Of a stretch of 11,810 nucleotides of DNA, positions 1 to 7,327 are shown in pieces. The position numbers and the translations under genes are program-made. The notes beneath the pieces were generated by a model that was not told the DNA's origin, did not search any database, and worked only from the letters and a program-made list of their open reading frames with translations. The stretch's first letter is position 1. Every line of letters begins with the position of its first letter. This DNA comes from JAVBTT01 sp031556035. GTDB taxonomy: Bacteria > Bacillota > Clostridia > Oscillospirales > UBA929. The stretch covers positions 1 to 11,810 of the forward strand of contig JAVBTT010000008.1 in assembly GCA_031556035.1 (NCBI GenBank). The letters are read 5' to 3'.

Positions 1-310
1 GACAAAGTCCGCGACCTCCGTCCTTTTTCACTTTTGCGCGTCGAGCCTGACGCCGGAGGCGGCAGGTTCTTGCTTGACCGCAAGAGTGAAAAAGTTTGAA
101 ATTCAAGGCTTTCACGGATTCACTCCGGGAAAGCCTTTCTCTGCGAGCCGCCTTAGCGGCGACAGCTTGCCCTCGCTTTCGATGACAAACTGTGGTTTGT
201 CATCGGTCTGAAAGCTTGCCGCAGCAAGCTTCTGCAAATTAATACCGTCAGGTTTTAAACAGGTATTAGTATTATTGCGGCAAGGTTTAATCGCGGGACC
301 AATATACAAA
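1..310. repeat. Gene-poor region made of successive hairpins (candidate structured repeat element)
   Basis: No convincing gene is seen here. Instead, six inverted repeats follow one another: 23-94 (composite foldback), 105-113/129-137 (AAGGCTTTC/GAAAGCCTT, extended inside by CGGA/TCCG), 147-151/156-160 (GCCGC/GCGGC, loop CTTA), 180-190/195-205 (11 bp perfect, loop TGTG), 212-219/224-231 (AAGCTTGC/GCAAGCTT, loop CGCA) and 240-246/262-268 (TAATACC/GGTATTA). An 8-base direct repeat AGCTTGCC lies at 164-171 and 213-220. Both strands hold short open frames, but neither has domain-like content. Known intergenic elements with stacked palindromes include REP, BIME and MITE-like repeats; assignment to any of them is inference. 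A structured non-coding RNA is the alternative. The region lies beyond the terminator of the protease gene and may extend past the left edge. Confidence 0.5.
23..94. repeat. Long composite foldback (imperfect hairpin)
   Basis: The outer arms 23-38 (CTTTTTCACTTTTGCG) and 79-94 (CGCAAGAGTGAAAAAG) are complementary at 15 of 16 positions. After one bulged base (39), 40-46 (GTCGAGC) pairs with 72-78 (GCTTGAC) with one G-U wobble. Inside, 47-54 and 58-65 form a GC-rich hairpin with one mismatch and loop GGA. Together the 72 nt fold back almost completely. There is no uridine tract suited to a simple intrinsic terminator on either strand. Confidence 0.6.
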
Positions 311-323
311 TTCGGGCATCATA

Positions 324-362
324 AAGGGGCTGCAGCAAGTCAACGCTTTGCTGCAGCCCCTT
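324..362 (-). terminator. Stem-loop terminator of the subtilase gene
   Basis: A perfect 15-bp inverted repeat, AAGGGGCTGCAGCAA (324-338) and TTGCTGCAGCCCCTT (348-362), with a 9-nt loop, begins 13 nt beyond the TAA stop of the protease gene. Read on the minus strand, the stem ends in CCCCTT and runs into TTTAT-type sequence. This is a short, weak U tract but is compatible with Rho-independent termination. Confidence 0.8.
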
Positions 363-375
363 CAAGCTTATGGGA

Positions 376-3300
376 TTATACGATTATCGTGCTGAATGTG
401 AATGAATAGCTCGGGAACAGCTCGGGGAACTTAACACCCTTAATACTCACCGATGTCCCCTTAGCCAGATCAGACACGTCGATCCCGACGACCTCGACCG
501 TTCGCTTGTCGGCCTGCGCCTTTGCGTTGTATAGTTTTCCGGATATCGCTACACAGGCTGAGGTGTTCTTGAGCGCCATATCGCTGTTGAACTTCACCAG
601 CAGCTTGCCGTCAAAGACGAACGCTGTCGCGTTCCAGATGTCAGTGTTGTACTCGGTAACGGTGACCTTGCTTTCACCTCTCGCACCGCCCGAGCCAGTG
701 ACCACAATTTTGTAGTCGCCGGACTTCGCGGGCGCGGCGGTGACCCTCATCGTGCAGACTCCATTGACGACTGGCGTGGGATAGAGCAGCTCCCCGTCGA
801 CCTCAAGATATGCCGTAAGCGCTTCGCTCGCGGGAAGGTCATCCGTCACGTTGATCCTCAGATTGGCCGCCAGCGTGGCCACGATGGTCGGAGTGGTGAC
901 CGAAACAGACAGAATTCCGGGGGAGGGCTTAAGAACCGCCGTCTTTACCGAGGACTCTCCGCCGCTTATGGAGGTCGGTATGCAGGTGTTGTTAATGTCA
1001 AGGGCATAGGCGAAGTTGAGACTTATGTCCGCCGAGGTAATGCTCCTGTCCAGCACCAGGAAGCGCAGACGGGCGATCTTGGTCTCGCTGTCGGCAGAAA
1101 TCGGGCTTGAGGGTTTGGCCACGGCAAGAATGCTGTAACCTGTGCGGCCGCTCTCTGCATACTTTTTCAGCGAGGAGGTAAAAGCTCCCGCGGAGTAGAC
1201 GTCTCCAAGCGCGATAACGTCGGCGAGGGCGAGCTTAGTTTTATCAACGTCCACTCTGAAGTTGAAGAGATAGTTGTTCATTGCGTTGCTTACGGTCACG
1301 TCATAGTCGACATAGTAAGGGCTGTTTGAATCTCCGCCGACACTGGTGACGTCGTTGACCGGATAAATGTTGAAATCCGTGACCTTGGACGTATCCGACG
1401 TAATCTCCCTGATGACCGGCGCCGGCGCGTCCGGAGCGGGCAGCGTGAAGGTGAGATTGTTGTTGAAGGTGTAGAAGGTGTCGGCAAACTTCTGGTATAT
1501 GATCCTGACCTGCTCGCCGGTCACGTAAGGGGCTTCAATGTAGTAATAGTCATGGGGATTTATGAAAACCGGGTAGGTCTTGCCCATGTACTCCATTCTC
1601 TGGACGGAGTTGGGCATCTGAAGCAACGAGGATTTGAACGCCAGGCGGCCCTCGTCGTCCATAAACACGTTCTGGTTCTCCCACATTGATCTGTTCCATT
1701 TAGAGGTCGTATATATCTCCTGCCTGTAATAGGTGGAGCCGGCAATCCTGATGTCCCATACGAGTCTTTCTCCGGCGGCCAGCACTGGAATACGGGGTAT
1801 CTCAATAAAGTTGGGCTTGTCGGCACCGAATGTGCAGGGCACATCGATGATTCCGGGAACGGGGGTAAACTTTCCCGAAATGTAGGTGTTGAGCGTGGCT
1901 GTGATTTTGTTCTCAGGAGTGATGTTTGTTCCCCCACTCAGAATAATCATAGCTTCGGCGGGCATATTCTCTACGTCAAACTTGCTCCATTCGATCCTGG
2001 AGAAGGATGGCTGTATCCCTGTTGTGTCAACAGGCGCGAGACGGTAGCTTATCGCGTTGCCGGCATAGTCCGATGCTCTCACAACGATATTCTGGAGCAT
2101 GGCGTCGCCCAGCTTTTCATAGGTCGGGGTCACGTCAAATATCACGCTGTAGTCGTGCGTGTTCGGGGCCTGAACCGTCAGACCGGACGTGTAGCTGGCG
2201 GAAACACTGACAGACTGCAGATAATGGTTGTCGCTTACCTTGTACTCAAGCAGGCACTTGCCGTCCTCCTGGTAAATTTTCGTGGAGAATTGAGGCGCTG
2301 TAACATCAAGATATACGGGAGTCGTTCTCGATTGAGCAGCCCCCTCGGATGTATGCGCGGTGATGCGGTAATAGTACTGGCCATCGGGCAGAGCCTTTCC
2401 GGCTGAGTCGGTGCCTTTCCAGGTTAATGAGAACGGAACGGTCGCAAAAAGCTGACCGCTGCTCTGTACATATGACTTAATTCCCCATGTGTCGGTAGGG
2501 ACTGAGGAGGTGATTTTGTTGACAACACTTCCGTTTTCGTCTAGTATCTCAGCGAACATATCGCGGGTGTTTCTCATGAGAGTCATGAGCGGCGCCACAG
2601 AATCGAGTACGCTGTCACCGTTCGGTGAAACGGCGATAAATTCGGTTCCGTAGGACATACCGGTACCGGAGTTGATGCCGAGATAGCCGCTGACGCCATA
2701 CATCAAGTCTTTGCGGTAGAAGGGAAGGTCATGAAGCTTAGGAACGGGTTCATAGGCCGTGGACTTGTCAAATACCGGCGCCTTGCTCCAGTCGCCCACA
2801 AAGCCGAGGAAAGGAATGGAGAGCTCATATTCTCCCTCCACCGGGGCGGCAAACACGAACCCATTGATAAAGTAACCGTTGGAAAATGACGCCAGTATCT
2901 CCGCGTTATCCTCTTCGCTGATTGTGAAATCCACCGTGATTTTAGCTTTGCCGTTGGCGGATACCGTCAGTATGTCGCCGACCAAATCCGCGCCTGTCGC
3001 GGTGAACGCCGCTCCGTTTTCGAATATAGTCTGGCGCAGATTGTTATAGGCGAGGGAGTCGGAGAGGTCATCTCCGTTGTAGAAAACAGATGGTGTGTCT
3101 GCCATGAAGACAGCGCTGAGCTTGTACTGTTTGGCTTCGCCGGTTATGTTCTCAAGAGTGAAGTCAAAGCGAACGTCGCGACCGATGTCGTCCCCAAGCT
3201 CAACCTTTGATCTGTGACTGCTGTCATACAGAATGGCAGTTGCTTCGAGCGAGCCCTTGACGTCGACAAAGCCTGCTCCCTGCGTCTGAACAGAGTAGTA

Positions 3301-5337
3301 GACTCCGGTTTCATCCTTCATCGGACGCGCGGAGGACATCAGAAGATTCTTGACGCGCTGCGCCTGCTCCTCGCGCGTGAAGCCCGGGAAAGTCTTCTCG
3401 ACATACTCCCTTACGTCTGTGGCGATGCCTGCGATTTGCGGCGCGGCCATAGAGGTGCCGCCCATGCTCGTGTAACCTGTCTCGTCGATGTATGTGGAAT
3501 AGATGTTCCCGCCGACGCCGGTGATGTCAGGCTTGAGCTGCAGACCAGGGGTGACTCCGCGGGAGGAGAAGGAGGAAATCAGGCTCGGCCCCGCTGAGAA
3601 CATTTCGAGGAAGCCCTTCGCGAAGGCAACCTGTCCGCCGCCGGCCTCAACAAGCTTGTTGCCGGACGCCATGTCGATCGCGATTAGCGGAATAGTGACC
3701 GAGTAGTCGGTCGCGGCGCGGACTATGCCCTCGACATTGTTGCGGATGATAACTCCGACAGCGCCTTTAGATCTGGCAACGCTGGCTTTTGTGCGGAAGT
3801 CGCTGATTGAAGCGTCTCCTCCGCGTGACACAAGCGCGATTCTGCCCGTCACGTCAAGCTCGTTATAATCTGCGGAAGCGCCGAAGTTGGGTACAACGAC
3901 ATAATCAAGTGTCTGGCCGTCAAAAATCTTTGTAGCAAGGTATGTGGTTGCTGTGTCGGTAAAGGGGATGTGTTCATCGTTAAATATGAAATAATTTAAG
4001 GTCATGTTAACATTATCGCACGAAGCCACCGTAAACGAGGACTCAAAGGTGCCGGGCGAGCCGACCGTGCCGTACTCGGGGTTGTCTGCGTACGGCATGG
4101 GCTCCGGCAGCTGGTCGACGAGAGCACTTCCCTTGCCGATGTAAGCGTCGTTGCCCGCCGACGAGGAGACAAAGGTGCCGTTTCGCTCGCAGGCGAGATA
4201 CGCCTGTTCCAGATCGAACTTTCCGATGCCCTCTGGGTATGTGTCGAAACCGCATGCGGTGCCAAGAGAAAGGTTGATCGTGTCTGCCCCGAGCTTATAG
4301 GCGTCTTCAACGCCTGCCAGGATCGCCGCGTCGCTGGAAGACCCGTTGAGCGAGGAAAACACCTTCATAGCCATCAGCTGAGCCTTAGGGGCGATGCCCA
4401 CGACCAGCCCTTCGCCCGTGTTGTTGGCGGCGGCGATGCCGGCGACGTGTGTTCCGTGTCCGACATAATCGTCCATTGGATCACGGTCAATGTCAATATA
4501 ATCGTATCCGAATACGACCTTGTCGTTGAAGTAATACTTGGCGCTGTTGTCCGTGCCCGCCGCAAGGCCGATGGTGCCCTCAAGGTAGTTTACGCGGGCT
4601 TTCATTTCGTCCCTTGTAATCCTCCCGGCGGCGTCCAGGTTATTGAGCAGCGGGTGGGTATATTTGATTCCGGTATCGACGATCGCGATGAGCTTTCCTT
4701 CGCCCTCGTAGCCGTTTGTCCAGGCATAGTTTGCGGAGACCATCGCGCTTGAGGAGATATCGCTGGGTGTGGTGGGAACCTCGTATGTACTCGAAAGGTA
4801 GACGTTCTTCACGAGAGGATCGCTTTTCAGCGCGTTGGCGGCCTTATAGGTCATCTTTGCCGAGAATCCGTTAAAAACTGCGTTGTACTGGTAGAGAACC
4901 GCAGTGTTTTTGTCTAGGGACTTTGCTTTTACAATCGCCTGATTCTGTTTATTAGTCAGGCTGTTTGCCTTGACGACTAGGTCGAGTTTATTTTGGGCTG
5001 TTAGCTGGACAGCCTTTTTACCATTATACATCTGAGCGTCATTGCCCAAGGGAGCATCCACAAGTTCCACAATAAACTCGTAACTGGCGTTTTCATCGGC
5101 TACACCTTTATTGTATGTAACATTCGACATATCGACCTTGTAGCCGTTTTCCCCATTTAGTATCTGCTGCTCAGTTGGCTGTCCCAGCTCATCAGGGGAG
5201 GCGGGAACCGGGTTTGCGATCATTGCACTGTCGATCAGCATCTGCTGATTTAAGTCAGGTGCGTACGCGTGTGCGCTGACAGATGACATACTTGCCAGCA
5301 GGACAACGGCGAGAAGCAGCGCGAATAGTCGTTTCAT
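376..5337 (-). CDS. Secreted multidomain subtilisin-family (S8) protease, lactocepin/C5a-peptidase-like
   Basis: An extracellular serine endopeptidase of 1653 residues, likely degrading environmental or host proteins for peptide supply. Visible order: Sec signal peptide (residues 1-26, KR then a leucine/valine-rich core, ending SAHAYA); inhibitor I9-type propeptide (about 85-185); S8 catalytic domain with D221 (IVDTGI), H294 (GHGTHVAG), oxyanion N396 (SSAGND) and nucleophile S629 (GGTSMAAP); a PA domain inserted at about 455-575 between N396 and S629; an Fn3-like domain as in C5a peptidase (about 710-845); a FlgD-like Ig module (about 900-1010, with SPNGD and LPDGQYYYRI); further beta-rich Ig-like segments; a cohesin-like module (about 1340-1450); and a C-terminal Ig-like domain. 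All catalytic residues are present, so it should be active. No LPXTG motif, SLH repeat or terminal membrane anchor is visible, so it is probably released or held non-covalently. The ATG is preceded by AGAGAGGA (5345-5352) at 7-nt spacing. It is transcribed alone from its own promoter. Confidence 0.95.
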   Translation of the reverse strand: MKRLFALLLAVVLLASMSSVSAHAYAPDLNQQMLIDSAMIANPVPASPDELGQPTEQQILNGENGYKVDMSNVTYNKGVADENASYEFIVELVDAPLGNDAQMYNGKKAVQLTAQNKLDLVVKANSLTNKQNQAIVKAKSLDKNTAVLYQYNAVFNGFSAKMTYKAANALKSDPLVKNVYLSSTYEVPTTPSDISSSAMVSANYAWTNGYEGEGKLIAIVDTGIKYTHPLLNNLDAAGRITRDEMKARVNYLEGTIGLAAGTDNSAKYYFNDKVVFGYDYIDIDRDPMDDYVGHGTHVAGIAAANNTGEGLVVGIAPKAQLMAMKVFSSLNGSSSDAAILAGVEDAYKLGADTINLSLGTACGFDTYPEGIGKFDLEQAYLACERNGTFVSSSAGNDAYIGKGSALVDQLPEPMPYADNPEYGTVGSPGTFESSFTVASCDNVNMTLNYFIFNDEHIPFTDTATTYLATKIFDGQTLDYVVVPNFGASADYNELDVTGRIALVSRGGDASISDFRTKASVARSKGAVGVIIRNNVEGIVRAATDYSVTIPLIAIDMASGNKLVEAGGGQVAFAKGFLEMFSAGPSLISSFSSRGVTPGLQLKPDITGVGGNIYSTYIDETGYTSMGGTSMAAPQIAGIATDVREYVEKTFPGFTREEQAQRVKNLLMSSARPMKDETGVYYSVQTQGAGFVDVKGSLEATAILYDSSHRSKVELGDDIGRDVRFDFTLENITGEAKQYKLSAVFMADTPSVFYNGDDLSDSLAYNNLRQTIFENGAAFTATGADLVGDILTVSANGKAKITVDFTISEEDNAEILASFSNGYFINGFVFAAPVEGEYELSIPFLGFVGDWSKAPVFDKSTAYEPVPKLHDLPFYRKDLMYGVSGYLGINSGTGMSYGTEFIAVSPNGDSVLDSVAPLMTLMRNTRDMFAEILDENGSVVNKITSSVPTDTWGIKSYVQSSGQLFATVPFSLTWKGTDSAGKALPDGQYYYRITAHTSEGAAQSRTTPVYLDVTAPQFSTKIYQEDGKCLLEYKVSDNHYLQSVSVSASYTSGLTVQAPNTHDYSVIFDVTPTYEKLGDAMLQNIVVRASDYAGNAISYRLAPVDTTGIQPSFSRIEWSKFDVENMPAEAMIILSGGTNITPENKITATLNTYISGKFTPVPGIIDVPCTFGADKPNFIEIPRIPVLAAGERLVWDIRIAGSTYYRQEIYTTSKWNRSMWENQNVFMDDEGRLAFKSSLLQMPNSVQRMEYMGKTYPVFINPHDYYYIEAPYVTGEQVRIIYQKFADTFYTFNNNLTFTLPAPDAPAPVIREITSDTSKVTDFNIYPVNDVTSVGGDSNSPYYVDYDVTVSNAMNNYLFNFRVDVDKTKLALADVIALGDVYSAGAFTSSLKKYAESGRTGYSILAVAKPSSPISADSETKIARLRFLVLDRSITSADISLNFAYALDINNTCIPTSISGGESSVKTAVLKPSPGILSVSVTTPTIVATLAANLRINVTDDLPASEALTAYLEVDGELLYPTPVVNGVCTMRVTAAPAKSGDYKIVVTGSGGARGESKVTVTEYNTDIWNATAFVFDGKLLVKFNSDMALKNTSACVAISGKLYNAKAQADKRTVEVVGIDVSDLAKGTSVSIKGVKFPELFPSYSFTFSTIIV

Positions 5338-5387
5338 TGTTAAATCCTCTCTTTCTTTCTTTTGACTGCATGCCTGCAGATGTTCCC

Positions 5388-5416
5388 ATACTAAGCGCGC
5401 ACTGGGAAAAAGTCAA
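5388..5416 (-). promoter_or_regulatory. Sigma-A-type promoter of the subtilase gene
   Basis: On the minus strand, a -35 box TTGACT (5411-5416) and a -10 box TAGTAT (5388-5393) are separated by exactly 17 bp. Initiation near 5381 would give a leader of about 43 nt, containing the AGAGAGGA ribosome binding site. A small inverted repeat CTGCA/TGCAG (5366-5370/5375-5379) lies at the start of the leader. Confidence 0.75.
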
Positions 5417-5423
5417 GAAGAAT

Positions 5424-5451
5424 ACGCATAATAATTCAAGACGCTATGCGT
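5424..5451. promoter_or_regulatory. Inverted repeat upstream of the protease promoter (candidate regulator site)
   Basis: ACGCATA (5424-5430) and TATGCGT (5445-5451) form a perfect 7-bp inverted repeat with a 14-bp AT-rich spacer. Half-site centres are 21 bp apart, about two helical turns. The right half also belongs to a hyphenated palindrome ACGC-TAT-GCGT (5441-5451). The repeat lies just upstream of the -35 box, the usual place for an activator dimer. The cognate regulator is unknown; chance occurrence is possible. Confidence 0.4.
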
Positions 5452-5506
5452 TAAAATTACCGTCTTTGTCCAGCAGCTTTTGACGTTTGCGAACAGCACC
5501 ACCTCG

Positions 5507-6262
5507 TCACAGCTTTATTTCCAGCCCCACCGGGCAGTGGTCGCTTCCCGCGACCTCCGGATAGATGAGAGCGTCCTCCAACTTGTCCGCAAGCCTGTCC
5601 GAAACCAGAAAGTAGTCTATCCTCCAGCCTACATTCTTCGCCCTCGCCTGGCCGAAATACGACCACCATGTATACGCGTCTCGCCTTTCCGGGTACAGGC
5701 TGCGGAACGTGTCCTTAAACCCCGCGCCCAGAAGCTCCGTCAGCTTCGCCCGCTCCTCATCGGTAAACCCGGCGCTTCGCCTGTTGGCGCGTGCGTTTTT
5801 TATGTCGATCTCCCGGTGGGCGCAGTTCAGGTCGCCGCAGATTACTACCGGCTTATCCGCGTCAAGCCCGGTCAGATAAGCCCTGAAATCGTCCTCCCAG
5901 CGCTCGCGGTACTGAAGCCTCTCAAGCTCCCGGCGCGAGTTCGGGGTGTACACGTTGACAAAGAAAAAATCGGGGTACTCGAGTGTTATCACCCGGCCTT
6001 CGGAGTCATGCTCCTCGAATCCAATGCCGTAACGCGCGGACAGCGGTTCGGTCTTCGTAAACACCGCTGTGCCTGAGTAGCCCTTTTTCGCGGCGGAGCT
6101 CCAGTATTCGTGATAGCCCTTTAAGTCAAGCTCGGCCTGTCCCCGCTCCATCTTTGTCTCCTGAAGGGCGAAGATATCGGCGTCCAGAGCTCTGAAGCTT
6201 TCTATAAAGCCCTTGGACAGGCAGGCCCGAAGCCCATTTACGTTCCATGATATAAAGCGCAT
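5507..6262 (-). CDS. xth: Exodeoxyribonuclease III / class II AP endonuclease (ExoA type)
   Basis: A cytoplasmic base-excision-repair enzyme that cuts the DNA backbone 5' to abasic sites and removes 3' blocking groups. The 251-residue length is normal for the Xth/ExoA family. Conserved motifs are all present: WNVNG with N7, LQETK with metal ligand E35, VYTPNS with Y105, GDLN with D144 and N146, TWWSY near 198-202, RIDYFLVS with D216, and the final SDHCPV with D241 and H242 of the catalytic dyad. The ATG has GGAGGG (6269-6274) at 6-nt spacing. It lies 120 nt downstream of the nupQ stop. A GC hairpin and an inverted repeat fill that gap, so it may have its own expression control. It ends with TGA, with the protease promoter beyond. 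Confidence 0.95.
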   Translation of the reverse strand: MRFISWNVNGLRACLSKGFIESFRALDADIFALQETKMERGQAELDLKGYHEYWSSAAKKGYSGTAVFTKTEPLSARYGIGFEEHDSEGRVITLEYPDFFFVNVYTPNSRRELERLQYRERWEDDFRAYLTGLDADKPVVICGDLNCAHREIDIKNARANRRSAGFTDEERAKLTELLGAGFKDTFRSLYPERRDAYTWWSYFGQARAKNVGWRIDYFLVSDRLADKLEDALIYPEVAGSDHCPVGLEIKL

Positions 6263-6286
6263 GCGCAGCCCTCCGGAAATTCATCA

Positions 6287-6345
6287 ATATTACTCCGGCA
6301 AATCAAGCCTGCCTAATTTACCACTGATAAGTGCCGGAGTAGTAT
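6287..6345. promoter_or_regulatory. 14-bp inverted repeat in the xth leader
   Basis: The arms 6287-6300 and 6332-6345 (core TACTCCGGCA and TGCCGGAGTA, 10 bp perfect; 13 of 14 positions pair over the full arms) flank a 31-nt spacer. The left arm ends 13 nt upstream of the xth ribosome binding site. On the minus strand TAATAT (6287-6292) inside the arm could serve as a -10 box, but no good -35 box is seen at the right distance. It could be a protein-binding operator or an RNA stem in the xth leader. Confidence 0.45.
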
Positions 6346-6347
6346 AT

Positions 6348-6378
6348 GTGTCCGCCCCGCTTTCGGCGGGGCGGACAC
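6348..6378 (-). terminator. GC-rich hairpin after the nup transporter operon
   Basis: A perfect 13-bp stem, GTGTCCGCCCCGC (6348-6360) and GCGGGGCGGACAC (6366-6378), has a 5-nt loop. It starts 3 nt after the TAA of nupQ. On the minus strand it is followed by ATATACTAC rather than a run of T, so it may act as a partial terminator or as a 3'-end stabiliser, with some readthrough into xth. Confidence 0.6.
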
Positions 6379-6381
6379 AGC

Positions 6382-7326
6382 TTACCTCCTGCCCGGGTCA
6401 AACGGCTGGCCGGCCGCCCGCGGCGCGGCCGAGGTCCGGGAGAAGAATATCAGCGCGATAATCGTCATTACAAACGGGAATGTCTTCAGATATATTGTGG
6501 GCACCCGTTCGAACGCCGGCACTATGCTGGAGACGTTGGCAATCGTCTGCGCGAAGCCGAAGAAAAATGTGGACGCGAGAATCCCCAGCGGCTTCCACTG
6601 GCCGAATATCAGGGCTGCCAGCGCCAGAAAGCCCAGGCCGTTCATAGTCCCGTTGAACTCCCTGGAGTAGGTGAGGAAGGCGCAGCAGCCGCCCAGCGCA
6701 GCGAAGGCCCCGGATATCATAACACCCGAGTAGCGTATGCGGCGCACATTTATGCCGGCGGCGTCGGCAGCGTGCGGATTCTCGCCGCACGCCCTCAGCC
6801 TCAGGCCATAGGAGGTTTTGTTGATAATAAATATTGACGCTATGAGTATCGCCAGCACTATCCAGGTAGTATGGTATGTCTTGGTAAAAAGCATGGGGCC
6901 CAACACTGGGATATCCGACAGCCCGGGGAAATCAAAGCGGTTCATCGCAAGGGTGGTGCGGATGTTTCCGGAGCCCGTTATGTCGCGAGCGAAGAAAACC
7001 GTTATCGCCGCCGCCAGCATGTTGATCGCGGTGCCGCTGATGACCTGGTTCGCGTTGAGATTTATCGAGGCGAACGCATGCAGAAGAGATACAAGCACCC
7101 CCGCCGCAATTGCCACCAGTATGCTCAGCCATACCGCTGCGGAGCCCATGGCCGGGCCCGCCAGCGAAATGAAGAACGCGGAGGCAAAGGAGCCTATCAG
7201 CATCAGCCCCTCAAGCCCGATGTTGACAACGCCGGAGCGCTCGCAATAGAGTCCGCCAAGCGCCGTAATGAGCAGCGGGATCGTGTAGGCAACCGCGTAA
7301 GGGGATATGGTCAGGAACAATTCCAC
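6382..7326 (-). CDS. nupQ: Nucleoside ABC transporter permease, NupQ-like
   Basis: One of the two inner-membrane permeases of a BMP-family (NupOPQ / sugar-type BPD_transp_2) importer. The best-known member in Bacillus takes up guanosine and other nucleosides. The 314-residue protein is a series of hydrophobic helices with the family landmarks ERSGVVNIGLEG (29-40), NANQVISGTAINM (91-103), RACGENPHAADAAGI (178-192, the cytoplasmic coupling loop facing the ATPase) and FLALAALIFG (233-242). The start is GTG. The ribosome binding site GGGAGGG (7334-7340, 7-nt spacing) is formed by the last codons of nupP, and the nupP TAG lies between it and the GTG, so translation is probably coupled. The exact substrate cannot be read from the sequence. 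Confidence 0.9.
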   Translation of the reverse strand: MELFLTISPYAVAYTIPLLITALGGLYCERSGVVNIGLEGLMLIGSFASAFFISLAGPAMGSAAVWLSILVAIAAGVLVSLLHAFASINLNANQVISGTAINMLAAAITVFFARDITGSGNIRTTLAMNRFDFPGLSDIPVLGPMLFTKTYHTTWIVLAILIASIFIINKTSYGLRLRACGENPHAADAAGINVRRIRYSGVMISGAFAALGGCCAFLTYSREFNGTMNGLGFLALAALIFGQWKPLGILASTFFFGFAQTIANVSSIVPAFERVPTIYLKTFPFVMTIIALIFFSRTSAAPRAAGQPFDPGRR

Positions 7327-7327
7327 C

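Noticed and set aside
1..111. Plus-strand frame open from the left edge to a TGA at 109-111 or nearby, which could be a gene end
   Set aside because: It coincides with the 23-94 foldback and has no recognisable domain. A true 3' gene end cannot be excluded without flanking sequence.
112..309. 65-codon minus-strand open frame
   Set aside because: It lies wholly within the hairpin-rich region, its sequence follows the palindromes, and no good ribosome binding site or domain is seen. It is more likely a by-product of the repeat.
1560..1937. 125-codon minus-strand frame inside the protease
   Set aside because: It overlaps the protease in another frame with low-complexity, arginine/proline-rich content and no start signals.
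5480..6076. 198-codon plus-strand open frame
   Set aside because: It is antisense to xth, whose catalytic motifs are all intact on the minus strand, so this is a shadow frame.
6346..6837. 163-codon plus-strand open frame
   Set aside because: It is antisense to the NupQ-like permease and begins inside the GC hairpin; composition-driven shadow.
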